NCBI GenBank assembly: GCA_028583605.1
Contig: CM053329.1
Location: 35,897,992-35,961,991 of the forward strand
Source: Dastarcus helophoroides
Taxonomy: Eukaryota; Arthropoda; Insecta; Coleoptera; Bothrideridae
Length of the DNA: 64,000 bases
Reading direction: 5' to 3'
Shown here: positions 1-12,266 of the stretch, piece by piece
How the letters are laid out: each line of letters begins with the position of its first letter
How positions within the stretch are numbered: position 1 is the stretch's first letter
Notes under the pieces: generated by a model
What the model was told of the DNA's origin: nothing
Database searches by the model: none
The model's input: only the letters and a program-made list of their open reading frames with translations
Position numbers and translations under genes: made by a program

Positions 1-1015
1 CCTATTTTAATTCTTTCCTTAAAACTAAACCTTTTTGTGAATATCAACCCTTCCTGAAAAATTTACTTTTTTCAATATTTCGATTCTTTTCTCAATATTT
101 TGAACAGTAAATTTTTTAGAAAGAGCGATATTGGCAAAAAGTTTAAATTTCGAAAAAAAGATTGATGCTTTTCTAAAAATTTTGACTTGTTTTAAAAAAA
201 AGTTTAAAATTTTGGTTTTTTCGACCTATCAAAGTTTTCATTTATTTTGGAAAATTTAGGTTCTTTTGAACACTTAGTTTTTTTTTAACATTCGACATTT
301 TGACCTTTTTCTAATAATTTAGACATTTTTTAAAATTTTGTTTAAAAATTTCATCATTTTCCTATTTTAATCATTTTCTCAAAAATAAAACTGTTTGCGA
401 ATATCAACAGGTCCTGCAAAATTTACTTTTTTCAAGATTTCGATCCTTTCCTGCATATTTTGAAAAGTAAATTTTTCAGAAAGAGACGATATTCTCAAGA
501 AGTTTAAATTTCCAGAAAAAGATTGACCCTTTTCTAAACATTTTCACTTATTTAAAAAAAGTTTAAAGTTTTGCTTTTTTTGAAAATTTTGACCCTATCA
601 AAGTTTTGATTTATTTTCGGAAATTTAGGCTCTTTAGAAAATTTAGTTTTTTTAAGGTTTCGACATTTTGATATTTTTCAATAATTTCGACATTTATTAA
701 AATTTAGATTGACAATTTCATCCTTTTCCTATTTTAATCCTTTCCTAAAAACCAAAACTTTTTGTGAATATCAACCCCTTCTGAAACATTTACTTTTTTC
801 AATATTTCGATTCTTTTCTCAATATTTTGAACAGTAAATTTTTCCGAAAAAGTCGATATTCACAAAAAATTTAAATTTCGAAAAAAAGATTGATCGTTTA
901 CTGAAATTTTGACTTAGTTTAAGAAAAGTTCAAAGATTTGTTTTTTTTTTGAAAATTCTGACATCAGTTTTGATTTATTTTCGAAAATTTGGGCTCTTTA
1001 ACAAATTTAGTTTTT
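1..1015. repeat. Tandem repeat, about 363-bp unit, three diverged copies
   Basis: The landmark CCTATTTTAATC and the following block ending in GAATATCAAC recur at about 1, 361 and 727, giving a unit near 363 bp. Within each unit the same order of short T-rich and AAATTT-containing blocks is kept, with many substitutions and small indels. No coding potential is visible. The third unit loses similarity after about 1000. Confidence 0.75.
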
Positions 1016-1020
1016 TTTAA

Positions 1021-2930
1021 GGTTCCGTTATATTTTCAAACTTTTGCTGCTTAAAAATTCTCATTTTTTTCTAAAATTTGGAGCTTTTGACATTTTTGAA
1101 CTTTTCAAAATTTCACTTTCTTCAAAATTTAAAATCGTTTGAAAATTTCTATAGTTTTTAAAATATCAAAAATTTTGGTTATTCCTGAAATATTGGCTTT
1201 GTTATTTTTCAGCTATTATTATTATTTAAAATTTTGAGTTTTCTCACTATACACTTTTTTTTTGAAAATTTGAAGTTGCTTCAGAATTCCATTTCTTTGA
1301 GAATGTCCGATTGTTTACTTAAATTGGGATTTTTTTTAAAGTCGAATTTTTTGAAATTTTGAAAATTTCGTCGTTATTAAAATTTTTTCATAATACCGAC
1401 AATTTTTTGAAAATTGTTGATTATTTTTTGGAAATTTCAAAAATGTTTTTGAAATTTCCATATTTTTGAAAATTTCTAATTGAAATTTTCGACATTTTAA
1501 GAAATGTTCTGCTTTTTTCAAAATTTCAATTATCCAAAATTTTGATTTTTTTCGAAACTTTTAGCTACAAAATTTGGATTATATTTGAAGTTTTCTAATA
1601 ATTTTGGAATTTATTCAGTGTGAAGACTTTCCGAAAAAATTCGTTTTACTTTGAAAATTTAACAGAATTTTTTTTAATTTTTGAGTCTAGATTTTTTTTC
1701 AAAATCTGCAGCATTTTTAAAATCTTATTCTACTAATTTTCAAGATTTTTACCTTTTTTGAAAATTATAAGTTTTTAAAAAAAATCTGTTTTTTTCAAAT
1801 GTTCTCATTTTTAAAATATCTTTTTGAAATTTTTCAACTCTTCAAAATTTTCACTTTCTGCAAAATTTAAAATTGTTTGAAAATTTCGATATGTTTTAAA
1901 ATATCAAAAATTTTGGATAATTACTGAAATGTTGGGTTTGTTACTTTTCAGCTATTATTTTTTAAAATTTTGAGTTTTCTCACTACACTTTTTAGAAATT
2001 TTGGAGTTTCTTCAAAATTCCACATTTTTCTGGAAATTTTGATTGTTTACTTAAATTGGGAATTTTTTTAGTGTCGAATTTTTGAAATTTCGAGAATTTT
2101 GTCGTTTTTAGACATTTTTGAAAATGTCGACAATTTTTTTTGAAATGTTAATTTTTTTTAAACTTCAATAATGTTTTAAAATTTTCATATTTTTGAAAAT
2201 TTCCAATTGAAATTTTCGACATTTTAAAAAATGTTCTACTTTCTTCAAAATTTCAATTATACAAAATTTTGATTATTTTCTAAAATTTTAACTACAAAAT
2301 TCAGATTATTTTTTAAAATTTTAACTTTGCTGATAATTTTGGGATTTCTTGGGTGTGAAAACTTTCCCAAACATTCGTTTTACTTTGAAAATTTTTAAAT
2401 TTTTAAAGTCTCCATTTTTTTTTAAATCTTGAGCATTTTTGAAATCTTATTCTACTAATTTTCAAGATTTTTAACTCCTTTGAATTTTGATGGAACGGAT
2501 CTTCAAAAATTGAATTACAAATCTTTTCCCCTGAAACCAAGAAAGATTAAAAAAACACAACAAGATGATAGTTTGGCTGTCGAAACGCGTTAGAGCAACT
2601 TTTGTTGTGTTTTTTAAAAACCTTCTTGGTTTTAGGGGACAAGATTTGTATTTCAATTTTTTGAAAATTATACATTTTTGAAAAAAATTCTTTTTTTCTT
2701 CAAATGTTTAAATTTTCAAAATGTCAATCTCTTCAGTGTTGAAATTTTTTTTTTGAATTTAGATTATTATTTAAAAATCTTGGAAATTTTAACTTTTCAT
2801 GAAAATTTTTACATTATTCAAAATTACGATTTTTTTCAAAATTATACCTTTTTTTTTGAAAAATCTCATTATTTTCACAATTTTAACCCTTTTTTTGAAA
2901 ATTTCAGTTTGACCTTTTGATTTTTAAAAG
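1021..2930. repeat. Tandem repeat, about 738-bp unit, two copies
   Basis: Blocks at 1131 (AAAATCGTTTGAAAATTTC), about 1230 (GAGTTTTCTCACTA), about 1613 and about 1740 reappear in order near 1869, 1970, 2349 and 2461, an offset of 736-738 bp. The second copy is interrupted by a palindromic insertion at about 2485-2659 that the first copy lacks, so the array contains its own empty site. Confidence 0.75.
2485..2659. mobile_element. Palindromic repeat P, copy 1
   Basis: The left arm holds CCCTGAAACCAAGAAAGATT followed by AAAACACAAC; the right arm holds the reverse complement order ending in GGGGACAAGATTTGTATTTC. Between them is part of the hammerhead-like segment (GATGATAGTTTGGCTGTCG then AAACGCGTTAGAGC). 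TTTGAA occurs at 2479-2484 and 2660-2665 and may be the target duplication. The undisturbed site is the parallel unit near 1745-1775. The outer ends seen in fuller copies are missing. Confidence 0.75.
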
Positions 2931-2934
2931 TTCC

Positions 2935-4010
2935 ATCTTATTTTCTAAAATTTACTTTTTTAAAAATTTTGTTTCCTTTTCAAATTTCAATATCTTTCGT
3001 TTCCACCTTAAATTCGAAGTGTAAACGTTTTTTGGAAATGCCCTTTTAAAACTTAGATCATCGTAATAAATCTCAAGAAAATCAAGAAAATTTTCTACAA
3101 ATTTTAAGTTTATTGAAACTTATACTTTTTTCCCGAAACTTGTCAGTTTAAGTTCAAAAGTTTTATTTTTTTGTAAAAATCAATGGTAATGTGAAAATTA
3201 AAAGTTTAAAATTAAAACTTCAATTTTTTTCAAATAACGACATTTTTGGAAAATTTTGCCACTTTTTCAAATTTTAAAATTTCTGGAATTACCGGTTTCT
3301 TCAATGTTTGAATCTTATTTAAAACACTTATGTTTTTCAAAAGCTCAGATTTTTTCTGGAAATTTTAACTTTCTATCAAAATTTTGACATTTTTTAAAAT
3401 TCCGACCTCACCGTTTGAAAATTTCGACTTAAAAATTTGATTTGTCAAACAATTTCTACTCTTTTTACCAATTTCGACGTTTTGAAAAATTTCATTTATT
3501 TTTTAATCTTATCTTTTTTTACTATTTTCAACTTTTTGAAAATTGTGCCTTATCTTCAATTTTTCAATGCTTTTTCGTAAATCCCCTATTTTTTTCAAAA
3601 TTTCGATAAAATAAAAAATTTCTATTACCTTTCAAGATGGTGCACTTTTTTTTGAAAATTTTGACTTAAATTTCACACTTTTCAAAACTTCGTTTTTATG
3701 AAAATTTTAATTTTTCCAGAATTTAAACTTTGAGTATTTTTGAAGGCTTTCTTTTCTGATAATTTAAATTTTCTTCAATATTTAAACCTAAAAAATTCGG
3801 TTTTTTGAAAATTTGAATATTTCAAATTTACGATTTTTTTAATTGAGTTTTTCTTTCAAAATTGAATAGAAGTTTCGAAATGTCTCAAAAAAATTCTACC
3901 ATTTATTTTTGCACTATTTTATAAATTTGGATTTTATTCAAAATCTAAAAATATGAAAGCTTGCTGTTTTAATTTGAGAGTTTTGATTTTTCTCTAAATT
4001 TTGATTTATT
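2935..4010. repeat. Degenerate short-period AT-rich repeat
   Basis: Loosely periodic T-run plus AAATTT/AAATTTC/GAC blocks about 18-22 bp apart, too diverged to give a clean unit by eye. No feature other than this low-complexity texture is visible. Confidence 0.6.
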
Positions 4011-5200
4011 GATTGAAAATCCGATTGTTTTATTTGTAATCCTCAATACCAAAATAATTGCTGGATCCCGGAATTGACTAAATGTAATCTCAAAATCACG
4101 GGATTGGAAATAGGAATCGGGATCGAATTCCCTAGACATGACAAAACTTCAATTTTGTTGACCAGTGTAATCAATCAATATATTCCTAAAATGTGTTCAT
4201 ATAAATAATATTTATTTAAGGGGACAGTTTTGACTGTAATGTTATTTTGATTGGATACCAAACATTATCTGCAGACGGACGAATTAATTCGTCCTTGTAG
4301 AATATGTGTTCGTTACTTTTAGCCTCAAGGCTAATCATATATTAATTTTCCAGAGTTAAAAAGCGAAATTTATTTACCAATTTAAAAAAGCGTTCGTCGT
4401 ACTTTATTTGTCCCTTAAGTTGACCAATTTTAAAAGACGATAAAATAAATAAAAGGATATTGGTTTTCTAATATTAGTCAAATATAAATAAGATTTTATT
4501 TATCCTGTACAAAAATAGAGCCCTAATAATAACCTGAATTATATCTATTCTATTTTAAACGTCGGATTTTTCCTCAGCTGGAAGTTGCAGTTTTGTTTTA
4601 TTATAAACACCCCGACTGTAGTTAAAGCGTTTGTATAATGCACGTGGCAATTTAATACAAACTAATCCTTTGAAAACAGTAAGTTACTTTATTTTAAGTA
4701 TATTCAAAAATGTTGAAGCTTAGAGAAAAAGATATTCTTAGACAAAAACATTAAATAAAATAATTGCCAACACAAAGGAAAAACTCCATAATACCATAAA
4801 TCCGTTTATTCGTGAATTGAGCTATAAGTGTAATGATGTCTACCTACATAGGTTAGACTGCCAGACATTATCTAATTTCCATATTCCATATAGATGGAAC
4901 ATGGAAATTGCTGTCAAAGAAATAAACATCCAGAACGCCTTTTAAACTTAAAATATCATCTTTCTATTTCAAACTTAAGTTCCACAAAGTTAAAAAAACT
5001 TGAAAGTGGAAGCTTTAACTAAAGAATTAGACTTGTTAAAAAAAATGATCAAAATGTCGTCTTTAATTTCGACCTCTATCTAGAAATTCAAAAGTTTTGA
5101 ACAAATAGATAAAAAAAAGATTGAAATCACGCATTTAAACGAAAATTTGAAATACGATTTGTAAGTTCCAATTTTTTTAAAATAATTTCAACCGCAAAAT
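4011..5200. other. Non-repetitive stretch with no recognised gene
   Basis: Base composition is more even than in the flanks, and the short-period texture disappears. A small cluster of CGGGAT-type words lies at about 4065-4130. Apart from the MITE at 4220-4414 nothing recognisable is present. Confidence 0.5.
4220..4414. mobile_element. piggyBac-like MITE (TTAA flanked)
   Basis: A 195-bp segment begins GGGGACAG and ends TTTGTCCC, so the termini are inverted repeats of about 7 bp (GGGACA/TGTCCC). TTAA lies exactly outside both ends (4216-4219 and 4415-4418), the target duplication of the piggyBac superfamily. The interior contains the palindrome ACGAATTAATTCGT. It is non-coding. The short TIR and the AT-rich background leave chance as an alternative. 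Confidence 0.5.
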
Positions 5201-6330
5201 GTCTCATTAAAACTTGAATTTGACGATGTATTTTAAATGCAAAAACTTCAGCTTGAAATTCCCAAACTCCAAAATTTGAGAAATTTTTTTTTAATTTTAA
5301 AATCAAAGTCGAAATTTTTGAAGTTATTTCATTTATTTGAAAACTTTTTTCATATTTTGCTTTTACCCCTCGAAATACTGGTTTTTACACGAGGACAACT
5401 TCAATTCTATGTTCAATTTTATGTCAAAATCCGATCCTTCATGTTTCTAAAAATCTTAACTTTTTTCTCGAAAGTTGCCTTTTTTTTAAAATTAGGATTC
5501 TTTTAAAATTCAGTTTTTCGTAAATGTCTTTTCTCTAAATTTGATTATTTCCTCAAAATTTGATTTTTTGTGCGAAATTTCTATTATGTTTTCTCGAAAT
5601 TTTGTTTTTTTTTGTTGGCCCAAAATTCGTTTTTTGTAAATTTTGACTATTATTTTCAAAATTTGTTTTGTTTTCAATTTTGTTTTTATTTGCAGAGTTC
5701 CACTTTTTTTTCTCAAAATTTTATTTTTTTCTAGAAAATTTGGATTTATTTTTAAGTTTCGGTGTTTTTCTCTCGAAATTTTATATTTATTTCAAAATGC
5801 CGTTAATTTTCTTAACATTGTGGTATTTTCAAAATGTTTGAGCTTAGAATCTGCCTCTCCAGAAATTTGAACTTTTGTTTTAAAATCTTCATTTTTTCCA
5901 AATTTTGGTCTTTTATATCAACGTTCGATTTTTAATATTTCCGTAAATTTTGATCTTTTTCCTTGAAAATCGTTTTTTCTCAACATTTTGATCCTTTCTC
6001 TAAATTTCAATTTTTTCTTCTAAATTCGGTTTTACTTTTGGAAATTCGATTTGCCTTTTTTCTCGAAATTTCGATATTTTTTCCAAAATCCTACTTTTTC
6101 AGAAATTCTGAATAAATCTCAAAATCTAATTTCAACTTTTTTCCCGAAATTCGTATTTTAATAAAAAATTTCATTTTTTTTAAATCATCATCTGATAAAC
6201 GACTATTCTTAAAATTTGACTCCCTGTGCAAAATTTACATTTTTTGTTTGTTGGAAATTTTATCTTTGTCCCGAAATACGTCTTTTTTTTTGAAATTTTC
6301 GTTTCGAAATTTGCCTTTTTGGAATTTTTC
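5200..6330. repeat. Degenerate short-period AT-rich repeat
   Basis: Runs of T broken by CGAAATTT, CAAAATTT and similar blocks roughly every 20 bp. The open frames inside are phenylalanine/leucine-rich translations of the repeat on one strand and lysine-rich on the other, with no domain. Confidence 0.6.
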
Positions 6331-6334
6331 CCGT

Positions 6335-7100
6335 TTACATCTTGAAACGCGAGAAAAATTTTAAGGGTTAAGCCAACATTTTTACGTTAATTTAGAAATT
6401 TTGGGAATTTTGTTTTAAATCTGAAATTTCCAAAATTTTTTTAAATTCTGAAATTTTATTACCTTAATCTAGACATTTTTAGAGTCAACATTTGCTTTTT
6501 AATTTAGAAATTGCCATGTTTTAACACGAAAAAAATTTTAAAGGTAAAGTCGAAATTTTCACGTTAATTTTGAAATTTTGAGAATTTTTTTTCTAAATCT
6601 GAAATTTTTAGAATTTCTTTTGATTCTGATTTTTTCTTACTTTAATCTATGCATTTTTGAAAGTTAAAATTTTCTTTTTAATATAGACATTAACATGTTT
6701 TAACGCGAGAAAAAATTCGAAGTTAAAGTCAAAATTTTCACGTTAATTTTGAAATGTTGAGAATTTTTTTTAAATCTGAAATTTCTAGATTTTTTTTATT
6801 TTGATTTCTTTTTACTATAATCTATGCATTTTTAAAGTAAAAAATTTCTTTTAATATAGAAATTACCTTGTTTTAACGCGAGAAAAATTTCGAGGTTAAG
6901 TCAAAATTTTAATTTTGAAATGTTGAGATTTTTCTTTTAAATCTGAAATTTCCAAAATTTTTTTAAATTCTGAAATTTTATTACCTTAATCTAGACATTT
7001 TTAGAGTCAACATTTGCTGATGTTTTTTGATTCTACTCTATGCATTTTTAGAGTCAACTTTTTCTTTTTAATTTAAAAATTACCGTGTTTGAACAGAAAT
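6335..7100. repeat. Tandem repeat, about 178-bp unit, four copies
   Basis: CGCGAGAAAAATT or a close variant recurs at about 6348, 6525, 6707 and 6877. Each is followed by a TCAAAATTTTCACGTTAATT-like block and a TCTGAAATTT block. Spacing is about 170-182 bp. A decayed fifth copy may start near 7085. Confidence 0.65.
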
Positions 7101-7680
7101 ATGGAGGAATATATTTTTTTAGAAATTTTGAAGTTGTTTCTCGAAATTTGGAAATTATTTTCAAATTTGGAAGTTATTTTTGAGATTTGCCCAATTTTGT
7201 ACAACCTCAGAAGCCTTTTTCACCTTCGACTTCAGTTTAAAAATTTAAATTTAAAAATTTAACTTAATTTTTAAAAATTTCAAGTTTTAACCCCAAATTA
7301 CGAGAATATTTTTTTAATTCTATAATTTTCTTTTATTTTTTAACGAAAAAGTTAGCATTTTATGACAATAATTAGTAAATTTAAGTTTGAGAATGTTGTC
7401 CTGGGAAAAAAGTCGAGATTTGTAAAAAATTTTACAATCTTGCCAGACTTTTTTCAAAATCGTCTTTCGTAGGAATTCGTAAAATAGATGTTTTCGATTT
7501 TAAAAAGTGAAATCCAAAAATATTAAAATTTTTCAACAAAAAATCGAAAATTCGAAGCTTTCCTTTATAAAGTAGAAATTATTTACATTTGTTTCGAATA
7601 TTTCTCGAAATATCCTTGCTTCAACCAAATTTTTTCAGGAGTTTCAGGATATTGGTTTGAAATTTTAAGAAGTTAAAAAA
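7100..7680. repeat. Diverged AT-rich repeat; left part of a duplicated unit
   Basis: The end of this stretch (GTTTCAGGATATT near 7640, then a TTTGAAATTTTAAGAAGTT block) matches the sequence at about 9500-9540. It is the left part of a repeat unit that continues at 8839, after the insertion of repeat D. No gene is visible. Confidence 0.5.
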
Positions 7681-8838
7681 ATTAGCCAAAATGAGTTGAG
7701 TTCGCACAATTAACGTACAATTACTACAGTGAAACGTCAAAAGATTAACAATTGAAATACAAAACTTGTCCCCTGAAACCAAGAAAGATTAAAAACACAA
7801 CTAGAGCAACCTTTGTTGTGTTTTTAATCTTTCTTGGTTTCAGGGGACAAGTTTTGTATTTCAATTTTTGAAGATAACCAAGGGCCAGTCCGTTCCACCA
7901 AAAAAAATTCAATAGATCAAATTAAATCATTTTTACTTTCGCATAGATTTGAAATTTTATCCTAATTTTCTTGTGGTATATTTGAAAAATAAAAAAAAAT
8001 GTACATTTTCAGATTTACATACTTTTCTCTACAATCAATCAAAATATTTATGGAACTAATAACTGTGTTGATAATGTCTCAGATATAAAGCATTCATTCG
8101 GATTTTCCAATAAGTCGATGCCTAACACAGTTTATGAGATCGTTTCAAATGGCGTTAAAATGTTCGACTTCAACCGCAACGACTGGGCTGCGTCCAATTT
8201 AATAAACTAGTGCTGCCTCCGAAAATATCCATCTAAATGAAATAATGTAAAAGGCAAATTTGATCTGTATTCTATCTTTCAACTAAATCAAGTTTTATAT
8301 TTAAAAAACAATTATTTTAAAATGGGTCAAAAATCCTTGGAATTGAAGCATCTATTTTTTCATAAAATACTTTTTCCCAACAACTACTATGGTATCAAAA
8401 AAACCTGCAGTTTTTCGATAATATATGACCCATATATGACCCTATTAAAACCTAAATTTTATCGTTAGAAACCTAGGAAAAGAGAAGGGAATGGTCATCT
8501 CTGATACATTGTGAGCTGTATTTTTAGGAAGATTTGACCGACAATTGTAAAAAAAAATATTTTATGGTAGAATTCATAGAGTAGCTCTCTCGAATGATCT
8601 CACACGATCTGCTAACTAAAATTTGCTTTTTCGGGGACCAAATTAACCCTCATTTTATTATAATATATTTTCTTTTTTTTTGATCGTTGGCTGGTGGTAT
8701 TTATGGGGTCATCGAGAATTAACGCCTTAAATTTCTACGTTACATAGTTTTCGAGGAAAACCTCTTTGTAACAGACGGACGGCCGGAAACGAGAGTGAGA
8801 TTATAAGGGTTCCCTTTTTTCCTTTTAATTTAGGAGAC
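7680..8838 (+). mobile_element. Dispersed repeat D, copy 1, with P copy nested inside
   Basis: This copy aligns, in order, with repeat D at 37050-39210: GCACAATTA and TACTACAGT, then AAATTAAATC, the ATTTAAATGAAATAATG block, the CGTTGGCTGG block at about 8683 and the CCTCTTTGTAACAGACGGACG block near the right end. GTTAAAAA sits on both sides (7672-7679 and 8839-8846), consistent with an 8-bp target duplication. A related uninterrupted unit at about 9460-9560 serves as the empty site. No TIR or ORF is evident, so its class is unknown; a non-autonomous hAT element is one possibility given the 8-bp duplication. Confidence 0.6.
7748..7908. mobile_element. Palindromic repeat P, copy 2 (short)
   Basis: Left arm 7751-7800 and right arm 7801-7870 are near-perfect inverted repeats (ACTTGTCCCCTGAAACCAAG and its complement). 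The central hammerhead-like hairpins are deleted. The outer end GATAACCAAGGGCCAGTCCG then TTCCACCAAAA is present on the right only. It lies inside repeat D copy 1; other D copies are continuous across this point. Confidence 0.85.
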
Positions 8839-10000
8839 GTTAAAAATGAAAGAAAACTTTAAATTGTTTCTACTTTTATTGACCTTATTCTTGACACTTC
8901 GTTCTTCAAGTCGAAACTAGAAAAAAATAACATTATAAATTCCCACTTCAAATTTAAAACTGGCGAAATGTCTGCATAAAATTTGAAATATTTCTCAAAA
9001 TATGTTTTTTCTTACTTTCTTTTAATTTATGTTTTGATTTAATATTTTCTTCTGGTCCTCTCAAAAGTGCTTCTCGAGATATTCGGAATTTAGAAAAAAA
9101 AGAAACGTTTATTTCCGAAAATTGAAAATTTTGAAATTAGAAATTTTGAAAATAGTTTTGAATTTATGCAAAAAATATTAACTATAAACGTGAAATTTCA
9201 AGAAACAGCTATAAGATGTCAAAAAAACTGCTCCTTTACTTCTGATTTAAATACATAACTATCCAATTAAAGCCCATTTCGAGTTAAAAACTAAAACAGA
9301 TTAAAGCTAAAAACACAAAAAGGGAGTAAAAGAGAAAAGATACACTGATAACATATAGAAATTTGGTTTGATTTATGTGGAGACACATTCATCAACATCC
9401 ATCCAAAGGTTTAAGTAAAAAATTAAAAAATCCTTTAAATTGTTTTGATTTTTTGTCGAAATATGCACTTTTCATTAAACCAAAATTTATTCAAAAGTTT
9501 CAGGATATTATCATTAATCTGTTGAAATTTTAGGAAGTTCGGAAAAGAAAACTTTAAGTTGTTTCCATTTTTATTAATTGATTGATTGATTTGATTGTCG
9601 ATATTTCCTATTTTAAGTCGAAACTAAAAAAAAATATTATACATTCCGACTTCAAATTAAAAACTGGGAAAATATTGGGGTAGTATCTGAATAAAATCCG
9701 AAATATTTCTCCAAATATTTTTTTTTTTATTTTAAGCTCTTTTCAAACCTTAGAATTTATCTCCTGATTTTAGATTTTCTTCTGCTTCTGAAAATATTCG
9801 AAAAAAGAACGTTTAATTTCGGGAAACTAAAAATTTTAAATCTTAACTGGAAATTTTGGAAGAATATTTGTACTAGTGCAGATAATATCGATTTTAAATT
9901 TGAAATTTTCAGAAGAAACTTTAAAATCTTTAAAAAAGTGTTGCTCCACATTTCGACTTCCAAACTAAAGTCATTCTTGAGCTAAAAACTTAAGTGAACA
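8839..10000. repeat. Direct duplication, about 695-bp offset
   Basis: GAAAACTTTAAATTGTTTC, AAGTCGAAACTAGAAAAAAA and the following CCCACTTCAAATT block at 8850-8970 recur at about 9546-9660, and TTTCTTCTGGTCC-like and AAGAAACGTTTA-like blocks follow in the same order. No conserved reading frame is present. Confidence 0.6.
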
Positions 10001-10107
10001 GATTAATGGTGTAGTTCCTGTTGAGGCTCATTCATCAAAAAAATTTGCTCTCACGTGTTTCCTCGCGTTACAGATTTATGGGATTTCATTACCATCCATT
10101 TATAACA

Positions 10108-10310
10108 CATTAAAATACAAAACTTATCCCCCGAAATCAAGAAAGATTAAAAAACACAACAAAGGTTGCTCTAACTCGTTTCGATAGCCAAGCTATCATC
10201 TTCAGAGAGATACTGCGTCTTTCAACCTTTGTTGTGTTTTTTAGTTTTAGGGGACAAGATTTGTATTTCAGTTTTTGAAGATAACAGAGGACCAGTCCAT
10301 TCTACCAAAA
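10108..10310. mobile_element. Palindromic repeat P, copy 3
   Basis: Left arm with CCCGAAATCAAGAAAGATT and the antisense hammerhead-like segment (GTTTCGATAGCCAAGCTATC, then ATCTTCAGAGAG). The right arm is reduced to TTGTTGTG and the GGGGACAAGATTTGTATTTC block plus the outer end ACCAGTCCATTCTACC. It bounds the left side of a composite with repeat D. Confidence 0.85.
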
Positions 10311-11740
10311 TTATGGCTTTCAGTTTCATTTTGAAAATTTCGAAATATGAAAAATTTTAAAAAATCAAAAACATTGAAACATTAAAATACTTTTTTATTT
10401 AGTTTCACGTTCATTAATCTTTTTATAACTTTTTTAAAATACCAAAATTATGTAACTTACCTAAATAAAATTGACAGAGTTCTAAAAAAACTGATGGTTT
10501 ACATGCGAAAAAAACCAAAAATTTACGAAAAATGTATGCACCACAAAAATTTTTGAAAAACTATGAATAATTTGCACTCAATTTGAATAATTTAAAAAAT
10601 ATGGCGTTTTTACGGTTCAATATTTTAAAAGTAAACATGGAACTCCTAAAATCTCCCTCTCCTGTTCTTCAGTTTGTCACAGAGAGGTTTTCCTCGAGAA
10701 TTATGTTACATAAAAATTTGAAATTTTGCACAGCCTTAGTTTTCAATGGCCCACGCAAATATCGCCAGCCAACGATTAGAAAAAGAAAATATTCTACAAT
10801 AAAATAGGGGCTTAATTAGCGTGAGGTATCATTTGAAAGAATTACTCTAAGGATCCCAAATTATTTTTTTTATAACTTTTGATCTAATTGTCTTAAAGAC
10901 AGCTCAAAATTTGTAGGAAATATTGTCTCTTTGATTGTCTTGATGTTCTAAAGATAAACTTAAGATTTTAATAAAGTTAGTAGATATTGGGTTATAATTT
11001 ATTAGAAATTAGCAGGTTTTTTGATATTGTAATAGCTGTTGAGAAAAAAAATATTTTATGCAAAAATAGGTGCTTGCTTTCCAAGGCTTTTTGAGCCACG
11101 TGGTATTAATTTATTACAATTAAAAAACCTGATTGTCCGGAAGGATAGAATGCTGATCAAATTTGTTTGTTGCATTATTTCATTTAGATGAATATTTTCG
11201 AAGTTAGCGCAAGTTTATTAAATTGCAGGCAACGCAGTAATTGCGGTTATAATCAAACGTTTTAGAGCGAGCAAAGGCTAACTGTGTTAGGCGAATGTTT
11301 TTTACCTGAGACATCAACGGAGTCACCAGTTCCATAGATATTACAACTGATTGTGGAAAAAAGTGTGTATTTGAAAATGGACAATTAATTTTCAATTTTA
11401 AGACAAGACAATCTGGATAAAATTTCGAATTTATGTATAAGTAAAAAAGATTTAATTTGGGATATTGACTGCTTACTGTAGTAATTGGTAGAGAACCCTA
11501 ATTGTGCGAGACCATGACCCGCTCTTGGTTGTCTTTTTTTAAATGGAGTTCACAGAGATGATAATAAAGACATTTGCTAGCGCAGTATAAATTAAATTTG
11601 TCAGACATCAGTGAAGTTCTATCACTTGGGTCTTGCGGTTATTGTTATTTCATTTTTGTGGTTTCTTGTGTTATATTAAGATATTTGCATTACTTATTTT
11701 AAAAAAAGAAGCATTTTGTTAAAAGTGTATAAGAAGGTTA
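10311..11740 (-). mobile_element. Dispersed repeat D, copy 2, between two P copies
   Basis: Read on the minus strand this matches 37050-39210 in order: the CCTCGAGAATTATG and CAGAGAGGTTTTCC area (10680-10710), the CGCCAGCCAACGATTAG block at about 10760, GAGGTATCATTTGAAAG at about 10822, the ATTATTTCATTTAGATGAA block, and GCTTACTGTAGTAATTGG at about 11471. It lacks the 690-bp internal duplication of the 37-kb copy. No credible coding sequence. Confidence 0.75.
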
Positions 11741-11919
11741 GTTGAAATACAAATCTTGTTTCGTATCTTGAGATACTCACAGTATCTCTCTGAAGAAGAT
11801 AGCTTGGCTATCGAAACGCGTTAGAGCAACCTTTGTTGTGTTTTTTAATCTTTCTTGGTTTTCAAGTTTTGTATTTTAATTTTTCAAGATAACCAAGGAC
11901 AAGTCCGTTCCACAAAAAA
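11741..11919. mobile_element. Palindromic repeat P, copy 4
   Basis: The right arm is well kept: CACAGTATCTCT, CTGAAGAAGATAGC, TTGGCTATCGAAACGCGTTA, then TTGTTGTG and the outer end ACCAAGGACAAGTCCG. The left arm is reduced to GAAATACAAATCTTG. It closes the right side of the P-D-P composite. Confidence 0.85.
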
Positions 11920-12175
11920 TTTTCTTCTATAGGTATTATTTACATATTTGTTATTATATTCGATTTTGTGTTTCGTTTTTTGCTATTTGTTTTTTAATGG
12001 TAACTCTCTCATGCGTCACGCGCATTGTATTTTCTATGCAAACGTAGATTCGCAGAGAACTTGCTTTGTAAACGGAACTCACTTATACATATAGACATGT
12101 AAAATACAATTTGTTTTGTACATGGACAGCATATAACCTGGAGAATGATATATCCCATGTAAAATTTAATATACA
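11920..12175 (-). repeat. Dispersed repeat, inverted partner at 24010-24235
   Basis: ATGGTAACTCTCTCATGCGT at about 11997 is the complement of the block at about 24075-24095, and flanking AT-rich sequence on both sides also matches in inverse order. Class unknown; no ORF. Confidence 0.5.
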
Positions 12176-12266
12176 TTTTCATCCATTTAGGGGTTCAGTT
12201 TAAAAAAATCTATCTTTAACGGATACTTACGTTGTGTAGGGACCAATTTGCCAAACTTAAGTGGCT

